From the IMG/VR virus record IMGVR_UViG_3300008050_000335, positions 1 to 23,126 of that record: a DNA stretch of 23,126 nt, one strand, 5' to 3'. Positions 13,238-20,163 of the stretch are shown here, piece after piece. The stretch is from a virus. Numbering within the stretch: the stretch's first letter is position 1; each line of letters opens with the position of its first letter. The position numbers and the translations under genes are program-made. The notes beneath the pieces were generated by a model, which saw only the letters and a program-made list of their open reading frames with translations, was not told the DNA's origin and made no database searches.

Positions 13238-15406
13238 GTGCCTAAGAATCGGATTACCACAGGGATACTTCAGCCTCGGGAAGAAACGGGTAAGTTACTT
13301 ACTCCAGACAACCTTGCAGGCGAAGTATTCAATATGCGTATTACCGAGGAGGGCACGCTACGCTCACTGGAAGGCCCCACCCCGTGGCTGCCTGCAACAA
13401 GCGGTCAGGGTAGCCTTGTGTATCCTTCCCCACAGAAGGAAATGCATGGTATTTACCACCACGCATTTGATAATAGGGATATGCTCCTCCTGCACTCAGG
13501 GGCCGCAGTCTATGTATTTGAGGGGTGGAAAAAACGCTGGGGCGGAGGGGTTCCCGGTAAAGACGAACTTCTTAAAGACGATACTTCGGCGTTGCTACAA
13601 ACTCGCGTACCGAACTTTAAGGGGGTATGTGCGCCGACTCAGTTCGAGGGTGTGCCTAATGGTGTGGTCATCGTTCCGCAGGAAGGACGTGCTTACTTTT
13701 TCGATGGAGAAGCAGTTGGGGCGTTGGGTTACTCTAATGCTCCTAGTTCTCCCGTGGGCAATGGGCCGCCTGCTTACAATCATACTGTGGATAGTATGTT
13801 TGCGGATGAGTTTTCGAGGGTTCCTTTCGGTTTTGGGAGAGTAGGTACAGTATCTCCATATGGAGGTCAGACCTCAGGGGCAACAGCGGTAGGTATGCGC
13901 CTTAAGGGTTCCTACATGGCTGCCACTCGATGGATAGACCGTTGGGGAAACATGAGCCCTATGAGTGCCCCTTCGTCTGAGATTCTAATCCCTAGTAAGT
14001 TCTCCCGTGGGACTTTATGGAATGACCCTGCAGCCGCCGAAGACCAACACATGGATTGGACTCCTTCCCATATACTCTGGGAAAGTATTGAAGTAGACGA
14101 TGCCCCTGATTCCCATACAATAGGACGTATCCTTTACCGGACAAAAGATACGAAGAACTCAGGACAGGCGGGACTGTTTGAAGTACCTGCGAATGCAGGC
14201 TCGGGGGCTTTATACTATGCCACAATGCCCGATAACATATCTTCTATGTTCCCCGATAACACTCCAGACGAGCAATTATTAACAACACCTACTCAGACTA
14301 TTGCTATCCCAGAGTTTAGGTACTGTAAGTTGGCCTTCGGGGTGCTGTTTATTGCGGATAAGCAGACGGTTAGGTGGTCACGGCCCAGTCTCTGGGGCAC
14401 GTTTGACGAGCACTCTTGGCTAGTTCCAGATGCTAGTGGGGCAGAGATTACAGGATTTGCTAACACGCCGTCAGGCCTTATTGTATTTACGGAGTCATCT
14501 ACCTTTCGCATTAACCAAAACCAAGATGGAACGGGATACACTCATCAGACCTTGAGTTCTTCTGCAGGGTGTGTCGCCCCTAGTAGCATTCAGGTTTCGG
14601 CAGACGGTACTGCAATCTGGTTAGGGCGAGAAGGATTTTACGGACTGGCTGCTGGAGGCCAACCGACGCTACTAAGTGCGGATATCCAGACTAAAACTCG
14701 CTACATCAATTCGGCACGGGCTATTCAAGCCACTTCAGTACTTGACCCTAAGACTGGAGAGTATAGATGCTGGGTGCCCTTCCAAGGTTCTAGGTCCAAC
14801 AATAGGTGCTTTATCTTTGCCGGGGGGAGTTGGAAAGAGTCTCAGGTGCTCACTGAGGTAAAGGCGGCTTGTGTGACGAAAGACCACAGAGCCTACACAC
14901 TCGTCGCGGGGACAACGAGAGGGACTACTACAGTAGGGACCTCGTCTGATACTGCCTCTACCACAGGGGTTTATTTACTCGACCACGAGGTTTTCTCCTT
15001 CAAGCCTCAGGCTCGGGAGTCTAAGGTAAGAACAACTTGGATAGGCTCTGCAGACGCGACAAGAAAGAGCCCCAAGAGAGTTACGATTTGGTTAAGGGAG
15101 TGCCATTCATCCCCACTTACGGTCACACTGTACCGAGATTGGCGTAAAAAAGCAGTTCAAACAGATACTAGTACAGTCAAACTCTACAGCACAGAGGATG
15201 TCCCTCCTTTTTGGGGAAGTACTAAACTCGATGGAGATTCTAGTTGGAAGAAAAGGCGGCCTTACTGGACTAAGGTTGATATTGCTGTACCATCTTGTGA
15301 GGTATTCTCTGTTGAACTAAGCATGAACTCTACTACTGCTTGGGAGTTTGTCGGACTAGAAGTCGAAGAGGTTATACATAGTTCATCACATCGGATTCCG
15401 AGGTAG
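13238..15406 (+). CDS. Nozzle-like tail tube protein (beta-propeller type)
   Basis: A 722-residue protein, overwhelmingly beta-rich. The N-terminal stretch, with LAGEVFNMRITEEGTLRSLEG at about 26-46, matches the opening style of podovirus nozzle proteins. The centre has propeller-like features: FIADKQTVRWSRPSLWGTF, then SGLIVFTESSTFRIN, then GCVAPSSIQVSADGTAIWLG and GREGFYGLAAGG, then GEYRCWVPFQG. This 'seen on screen, start position, wall-like strand' pattern is familiar from nozzle proteins such as the P22 gp10 and T7 gp12 classes. Its hexamer would extend the channel below the adaptor and carry tail fibres. The start is GTG with AGGAG at 13228-13232 overlapping the previous TAG. The family call is by pattern, not alignment. 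Confidence 0.75.
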   Translation: MPKNRITTGILQPREETGKLLTPDNLAGEVFNMRITEEGTLRSLEGPTPWLPATSGQGSLVYPSPQKEMHGIYHHAFDNRDMLLLHSGAAVYVFEGWKKRWGGGVPGKDELLKDDTSALLQTRVPNFKGVCAPTQFEGVPNGVVIVPQEGRAYFFDGEAVGALGYSNAPSSPVGNGPPAYNHTVDSMFADEFSRVPFGFGRVGTVSPYGGQTSGATAVGMRLKGSYMAATRWIDRWGNMSPMSAPSSEILIPSKFSRGTLWNDPAAAEDQHMDWTPSHILWESIEVDDAPDSHTIGRILYRTKDTKNSGQAGLFEVPANAGSGALYYATMPDNISSMFPDNTPDEQLLTTPTQTIAIPEFRYCKLAFGVLFIADKQTVRWSRPSLWGTFDEHSWLVPDASGAEITGFANTPSGLIVFTESSTFRINQNQDGTGYTHQTLSSSAGCVAPSSIQVSADGTAIWLGREGFYGLAAGGQPTLLSADIQTKTRYINSARAIQATSVLDPKTGEYRCWVPFQGSRSNNRCFIFAGGSWKESQVLTEVKAACVTKDHRAYTLVAGTTRGTTTVGTSSDTASTTGVYLLDHEVFSFKPQARESKVRTTWIGSADATRKSPKRVTIWLRECHSSPLTVTLYRDWRKKAVQTDTSTVKLYSTEDVPPFWGSTKLDGDSSWKKRRPYWTKVDIAVPSCEVFSVELSMNSTTAWEFVGLEVEEVIHSSSHRIPR

Positions 15407-15408
15407 GT

Positions 15409-16104
15409 ATGGGTTATCGCTTTCCACCAAACAGGTTAAAAGACACCGAAGTCATAGACATTGAAAGGACTAATGAGAACTTTCAGGCGGTCGCAGAAGA
15501 GGCTTCCTCTAATCTAAACGAGCATAACTGGGAAGACGGGGCGTTTGTCAGTGCTACTCAAGTTAAGGCGGACAGAGATGTCTTTGAGAATACAGCAGCC
15601 TACAGACTATTTAGGGAGTCCGTCATTAGCGAGAGGGTTTTGGACCCAGCGGATGGTACTATCGGAACATCAGGCGACGTAGAAGAGTCACAAGCGTGGG
15701 CTACCGTACCCGACCTAACAAAGACCTTTACCTCTGAGGGGGGGATGGTTTACGTCCTAGGGAGTTGTGGAGTTTATAACTATGTGGCCAGCAGTGCCCC
15801 TCGGCCTGACCGAGGCAATCATTTCGCTATCCGGCTAGACGGGCAAGTAATTAACGAAAGCATTGTCGGAGGTGAAGAGCCAGGCCAAGAGGACTTGAAC
15901 CGGACGGAGGAATCTAGCTTGCACGCTTTCGGTCAACGCAGGTTCTCTTTTCCTGTATGCGTGGAGGCCATAATGATGCTAACTCCCGGTGTACACACCG
16001 TAGAGATGGTCATTCGGTCTGACGTTTCCACTAAGAGGTCCGGCATCAACGTGAACTGCCGAGAGCTTGATGTTATCTACCTTACGACTGCGAGGACGAT
16101 GTAA
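15409..16104 (+). CDS. Tail-associated protein, fibre-like paralogue A
   Basis: A 231-residue protein, first of three consecutive similar genes. The N-terminus has an IERTNENFQAV helix followed by a LNEHNWEDG turn, a form seen in anchor regions of small phage fibre and fibre-adaptor proteins. The C-terminal half looks like a beta sandwich: FAIRLDGQVINESIV, then GVHTVEMVIRSDVSTKRSG and a final strand RELDVIYL. These last segments have counterparts in the gene at 16913. No enzymatic motif is seen. It would be a virion surface or tail protein. The ATG follows the nozzle stop by two bases, and its own TAA overlaps the next ATG as TAATG, so coupling is tight. Confidence 0.72.
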   Translation: MGYRFPPNRLKDTEVIDIERTNENFQAVAEEASSNLNEHNWEDGAFVSATQVKADRDVFENTAAYRLFRESVISERVLDPADGTIGTSGDVEESQAWATVPDLTKTFTSEGGMVYVLGSCGVYNYVASSAPRPDRGNHFAIRLDGQVINESIVGGEEPGQEDLNRTEESSLHAFGQRRFSFPVCVEAIMMLTPGVHTVEMVIRSDVSTKRSGINVNCRELDVIYLTTARTM

Positions 16105-16913
16105 TGAGTACGATAGATTACGATCCTCTGGATGAAGAAGAGGCATTCACCGCTGCATCCCTAAACGCAGGCTTTACCGAAATAGCCTCCGGAATCAACT
16201 CAATAGATATGGATGTGGTAAAAAGGCACTCTTTGCGTAGTGAGCATCAGCCTAGCCTAACTCCCGCAGCGGAGCATCCAGGCTTGACTTGGACAAAAGA
16301 ATTAACGACCTCTCCTGCTACGGATACAGGGACTAAGTTAACCAGTACATCCAATACCCCAGTCACGGCGGGGGGTGATGATTTGGAAGTCCTGTTTCCT
16401 TCTGGGATAACACTAGGAATGGCTGACACAGATAGAATCGGAGCCCTACTGGTGCTGGCTAATGTCCGCATTGGTGGAATGTTTACACTGGGCACACCTA
16501 TGAGCAAGAATAATCTTGTAGTACTTACGGTAGCTATAAAAGGCGCGGGGAGCAGTTGGTACAATATAAAAAGAACACGCCGTTCCCTATCCATGCCCGA
16601 CACACTCGAACTAAGCTACAGAGCCACAGGCGCATCTGCCGACGAAACAGACCCTGCGAAGTCCTTCCAAGAGAGTGTAAATTTCGACATCCCCCTAAGA
16701 ACATTAGTAGATGTAGAAGATTTACCTGACGGGGAGACTACCATCTACGGAGTTAAAATTAATATAAGGGGGTCGCAGGCTAACACGGGCCTCCCAATCG
16801 GCGGTAGTTGGGTAGACAACTTAAACCTAGGGTCTACTCCTGCCGCTTACTACTCTGTAGCCCAAGCCAATCTTTCTGTAATCCCTTTCCATGCATTAGC
16901 GGTGATGAACTAA
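16104..16913 (+). CDS. Tail-associated protein, fibre-like paralogue B
   Basis: A 269-residue protein, second of the trio. It opens with MSTIDYDPLDEEEAFTAASL, then NAGFTEIASGINSIDMDVV, the same acidic-strand, N-x-x-F helix, IN-turn layout as its neighbours. The middle and C-terminal parts are strand-rich (VLLVLTVAI-like segment near 133-140; ETTIYGVKINIRGS) and end in ANLSVIPFHALAV. It is the most divergent of the three. The start is fixed by TAATG overlap with the upstream stop, and its own stop overlaps the next start in the same way. Function is inferred as a structural tail or fibre component. Confidence 0.68.
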   Translation: MSTIDYDPLDEEEAFTAASLNAGFTEIASGINSIDMDVVKRHSLRSEHQPSLTPAAEHPGLTWTKELTTSPATDTGTKLTSTSNTPVTAGGDDLEVLFPSGITLGMADTDRIGALLVLANVRIGGMFTLGTPMSKNNLVVLTVAIKGAGSSWYNIKRTRRSLSMPDTLELSYRATGASADETDPAKSFQESVNFDIPLRTLVDVEDLPDGETTIYGVKINIRGSQANTGLPIGGSWVDNLNLGSTPAAYYSVAQANLSVIPFHALAVMN

Positions 16914-17596
16914 TGGCCGATATCACCTTATCTAATACTTGGACTGACACGGACACCCCTACTGGGGATGAAGTCTCTAAGAATTTCAACACTATGGACT
17001 CAGCAAACTCTTTCTCTGAGATCAATGGTGCCCTAGACGTGGAGAATCTTGCAGGGACGGAGACGATTGACACCGAGCATTTACAGTTAGGCTCCCAGAC
17101 TCATGCTAAGATGGTAGGGTCTACTGCCAACACAGACTACTTTAAAGACGTGTTTAACCCAGAGAACGACGGCACCATTCCTGCGAGTGGAGGGGCTCCA
17201 ATACCCGGTGCAGGCTTAACCTACAACCTTCCTTACTCTCCTCGCTTCCTCCTAGTAACTTGGCAGATAATGGTAACGCATGACTCAGGAGATGAGGAGT
17301 ACACAGGATACGCCGATGCAGCACCTAAGAACGCCTATATCCGACTCTACCATGACGGCGTTAAGAATCAATCGTCCCAAAGGACTATACCTTCCCACCT
17401 GTACAAGACTATAAACGGCGGAACAGATAATGGCGAGTATGTTAGATTCAGCGCACAGAGGCAACGCGCATACTCAGGGCACGTTCTTATCGAGAACCCT
17501 GCGGCAGGCAAACACTCAACAGGATTAAGGATTCATTCGGAAGCAGACCAAACAAGGGTGCGAGTTCGCGGCTTTCGAGTTATCGCGTTTAAGTAA
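16913..17596 (+). CDS. Tail-associated protein, fibre-like paralogue C
   Basis: A 227-residue protein, third of the trio. The start chosen is the ATG at 16913, joined to the previous stop as TAATG and reading MADITLSNTWTDTDTPTGDE. A longer in-frame extension would run back into the preceding gene and lacks support. The N-terminus has the helix VSKNFNTMDSANSF and the turn INGALDVENLAG. The C-terminal sandwich has AYIRLYHDGVKNQSS, GKHSTGLRIHSEADQTR and the final strand RGFRVIAF, matching the order of elements in the gene at 15409. A tail fibre, fibre adaptor or head-surface protein is likely; receptor binding is possible but not shown. Confidence 0.7.
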   Translation: MADITLSNTWTDTDTPTGDEVSKNFNTMDSANSFSEINGALDVENLAGTETIDTEHLQLGSQTHAKMVGSTANTDYFKDVFNPENDGTIPASGGAPIPGAGLTYNLPYSPRFLLVTWQIMVTHDSGDEEYTGYADAAPKNAYIRLYHDGVKNQSSQRTIPSHLYKTINGGTDNGEYVRFSAQRQRAYSGHVLIENPAAGKHSTGLRIHSEADQTRVRVRGFRVIAFK

Positions 17597-17608
17597 AGGA
17601 TTTTTATC

Positions 17609-19279
17609 ATGGCCATCGACTGGAAAGAGCGCGACCTCATCGTAGAAAGAAGATACGCAGAGTTTGAGGCTGCGGCTAGAGATCGTAGGGAAGCCGCTCA
17701 AAGAGAGGCTGCTAAGAAATCTAATGAGGAAGCGGAAGCCCTGGCAGCGCAGGCCGAGGCCGAAGCCGAGTACCCCGACTTTGAGGCGGGGGAACTTTAT
17801 CCAGAGTCAGATTCAGAGACAGGCGAGCCTATGGACTATGACGGGGCTGAGTTATCCACTCAAGTGAGGGACAGCGCACGCACACAGTCAGAGGACAGTT
17901 TAGGCGGAAAGCCGTCTGTAGCAACTCAGATAGCCTCGGACAGAGAGGATACTCCTGAAAAAGGGCCACAGCCTGTGTACACCCCTGACGGGCCTAGAGT
18001 CTCGTTCGGAGGCCACTCCGAGAGAAAGTCAGCGGCTGGAGCAAGAGCCAAGGCTTCAGACGGCGGGGGGCTACTAGGCCCCAGAAGAGGCCGTCAAATA
18101 AAACAAGGCATTGGAAGGATCTGGTATGGTTTAACTAGACAAGACGAGAAACAGGCAGGAATTATAGCCTCGCAAGAAAGTCAAGACCTACGGGGTAAAG
18201 CAGTCAAGGCTGGGCTCGTTACGCCAGATGAGGTTAGAGATGAGGTTACTGCGGATACATTGTTAGCCAATGCTATCCAGTACTTGAACCCATCTATTCC
18301 TGCCCACAAGCGTGGAGACATAGGGACTCCACGCTTGTGGGCATTGGCTAAAAGGAAAGAGGACCTAGCCCGTAGAATTATTACGCAGGCGCGTAATAGA
18401 AGCGAGTCAGCATTGGGAGATGCGTGGAAACACGTACCCGAAGATCTCCGTGAGGGTGCCCACAAAGCCCTAGGGCTCGAGTACGATGCAGTCTCTCCTG
18501 CAGAACGAGCAGCGGGAGGCGGCGAAGAAACTACTGCGGTATCTACAGAGACTGACAAAGAGCAGTACATTTACGACACACGGGCGGAAGTACCTTCTCC
18601 CAACCCCAAGACCGATACCCCAGAACAAACAGCCGCTTGGGATACTTATATGCAGGCCATCGCTGACGGCGACTTGGACGATCAATTTGAGGCTTCTCAT
18701 GCAGTACGGAGAGCGTTCGGCAGGCCAGTCTTCTCTCAGGAGAAGGCAGCGGCAGGGGCTTCTGACAGTCCTACTGAAGAGCCTGCATCTGCGAGAGTAG
18801 ACCCCGCAAAACTTTCTGCGGAGGTCGCTGATTCTATCATATACATAGAAAGTAAAGGCAAAGCGGATGCTAAGAATCCTAAGAGTTCTGCAACGGGACT
18901 CTATCAGTTTGTAGATGGTACTTGGCTGGAGATGATCAATAAGTACCGACCAGACCTCAAAGAGGGTAAGAATGAGCAAGAGATCTTAGACTTGAGGCTA
19001 GACCCAGCAATATCACGAGAGATAGGACTTAAATTCACCGAGGGTAACATTAAGGGGATGCAGAGTGCAGGCATCAAGGTGACTCGCGGCAAGGTCTATC
19101 TTGCGCACTTCTTAGGTCTAGGGGGGGCTAAAAGACTTTTAACTGCGAACCCCAACGCCCGTGTTGATACTGTAATGAGTCGCGCAGCAATGAAAAACAA
19201 TAGGAGTCTCCTCGTGAAAAACGGGAAGGCAATTACTGTACAACAGTTTATCGACTGGGCCGAAAAGAAAATGGCATAA
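17609..19279 (+). CDS. Virion protein with C-terminal lytic transglycosylase domain
   Basis: A 556-residue protein. Residues about 1-400 are charged and low in complexity, with an Ala/Glu coiled-coil start (RDRREAAQREAAKKSNEEAE). The last 155 residues form a soluble lytic transglycosylase-like domain: IIYIESKGKADAKNP with E414 as likely catalytic acid, then SSATGLYQFVDGTW (426-439), then VYLAHFLGLGGAKRLL (496-511), all in the order typical of phage peptidoglycan-cleaving virion enzymes. It would be packed inside the head or tail and cut glycan strands as DNA enters the cell. The lack of holin or other lysis genes nearby argues against a lysis endolysin. SD AAAGGA precedes the ATG. A perfect 17-bp inverted repeat lies inside the gene (18301-18343). 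Confidence 0.85.
   Translation: MAIDWKERDLIVERRYAEFEAAARDRREAAQREAAKKSNEEAEALAAQAEAEAEYPDFEAGELYPESDSETGEPMDYDGAELSTQVRDSARTQSEDSLGGKPSVATQIASDREDTPEKGPQPVYTPDGPRVSFGGHSERKSAAGARAKASDGGGLLGPRRGRQIKQGIGRIWYGLTRQDEKQAGIIASQESQDLRGKAVKAGLVTPDEVRDEVTADTLLANAIQYLNPSIPAHKRGDIGTPRLWALAKRKEDLARRIITQARNRSESALGDAWKHVPEDLREGAHKALGLEYDAVSPAERAAGGGEETTAVSTETDKEQYIYDTRAEVPSPNPKTDTPEQTAAWDTYMQAIADGDLDDQFEASHAVRRAFGRPVFSQEKAAAGASDSPTEEPASARVDPAKLSAEVADSIIYIESKGKADAKNPKSSATGLYQFVDGTWLEMINKYRPDLKEGKNEQEILDLRLDPAISREIGLKFTEGNIKGMQSAGIKVTRGKVYLAHFLGLGGAKRLLTANPNARVDTVMSRAAMKNNRSLLVKNGKAITVQQFIDWAEKKMA
18301..18343. repeat. Perfect 17-bp inverted repeat inside a coding sequence
   Basis: TGCCCACAAGCGTGGAG at 18301-18317 is exactly the reverse complement of 18327-18343, with a 9-base loop between. 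It encodes roughly residues 231-245 of the transglycosylase protein (AHKRGDIGTPRLWA). There is no T-tract, so it is not an intrinsic terminator. The mRNA would form a very stable GC-rich hairpin. Confidence 0.97.
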
Positions 19280-19299
19280 GCCTCTAAGGAGAAATAATC

Positions 19300-19665
19300 A
19301 TGGCAAAGAAATCATCATTCGACGAAGAAGCAAAGAAGAAAGCAATAGATAAGGCTATGCCTGCGAAACCCACTATGGAGGGTGACACGCTGGTAATGCC
19401 CCCGATGGAGGTTGGGGGAGTCCCTCCAAAGAAGAAGGAACGCCCTAAGAAGGGGTCCGTCAAGCACATAGCAGGGAAACTGGGGAACATTGCGGCGAGG
19501 GGTTTGCACAAAGTGTTCACACCACCCACTTCGACAACTCCTGTAGATGCCGCTATAACGGCAGGTAAGTCTTTCAAGGAAACCTTCAAGAATCAAAGCA
19601 AGCGTGGACTGGAACAGGAGCACCCTCGCCTTGCAGAACAAGTCAAGAAAGAACAAGGGAAGTAA
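19300..19665 (+). CDS. Small basic hypothetical virion-cluster protein
   Basis: A 121-residue lysine-rich protein that I do not recognise. It has three parts: a charged start (SSFDEEAKKKAIDKA), a proline-rich middle (PPMEVGGVPPKKKERPKK) and a helical second half (VKHIAGKLGNIAARGLHKVF, then a basic tail). No signal peptide or membrane segment is visible. It sits between the transglycosylase and the Gln/Ala-rich gene, in what looks like an internal virion protein cluster; a DNA-associated or ejected protein would fit its charge. SD AAGGAG is well placed before the ATG. Confidence 0.78.
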   Translation: MAKKSSFDEEAKKKAIDKAMPAKPTMEGDTLVMPPMEVGGVPPKKKERPKKGSVKHIAGKLGNIAARGLHKVFTPPTSTTPVDAAITAGKSFKETFKNQSKRGLEQEHPRLAEQVKKEQGK

Positions 19666-19667
19666 TC

Positions 19668-20150
19668 ATGGCATTTTCTCTGAACCCATACCGAGATATG
19701 CAGAACAAGGATGTAAAGGCTAGTGCGGAAAAGTTAGGCACTGCAGGCTTATCCGAACAGCAGAAGTCTCAGCAGCGTGCTCAGGCTATGCAGGCTGCGG
19801 GACAACAGGCTCAGGTGCAGCAGTCAGGCCTGAACCGTGCGATGATGGCACAAGGCGGCCAGATGCAGGGGGCATACGCCCAGCAGGCGAACCAGTTAGC
19901 AAACGCTGGTGCCCAAGCAGGTGCGCAAGCAGGGTTCCAAGCAGAGCAAATGAGCCAACAGATTGCACAGGCTCGTGATGCTCAAATTCGTGCGGGAATA
20001 AAGGATGCAGCAGATCAGCGCACTGCGCAACTGAATAAAGCAGTAGACACAGGGCTGGCATTGCAGGGTTTGGGCCAACAGGGGGAGAAGCTCGAGACTG
20101 ACGCGAAGATGGCCGAGGCTGCACTACTTAAGGCCCAAGCAGGGTACTAG
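19668..20150 (+). CDS. Ala/Gln-rich protein, probable internal virion protein
   Basis: A 160-residue protein dominated by alanine and glutamine, with short quasi-repeats such as AQAMQAAGQQAQVQQ and ANAGAQAGAQAGFQAEQ. It is predicted to be almost wholly helical. Proteins of this composition occur among phage ejection proteins, including the smaller internal core proteins of podoviruses, but no specific family was recognised. The ATG lies two bases after the previous stop (AAGTAATCATGG), with AAGGGAAG as a modest SD. Its job is inferred from neighbours and composition. Confidence 0.75.
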   Translation: MAFSLNPYRDMQNKDVKASAEKLGTAGLSEQQKSQQRAQAMQAAGQQAQVQQSGLNRAMMAQGGQMQGAYAQQANQLANAGAQAGAQAGFQAEQMSQQIAQARDAQIRAGIKDAADQRTAQLNKAVDTGLALQGLGQQGEKLETDAKMAEAALLKAQAGY

Positions 20151-20163
20151 ACGGAGATTTAAG

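Noticed and set aside
16808-16912. Earlier start for the third fibre-like paralogue
   Set aside because: It would add 35 residues overlapping the previous gene; the TAATG junction at 16911-16915 is the more natural start.
18470-18979. Antisense open frame of 169 codons within the transglycosylase gene
   Set aside because: Cysteine- and arginine-rich shadow of a convincing + strand gene.
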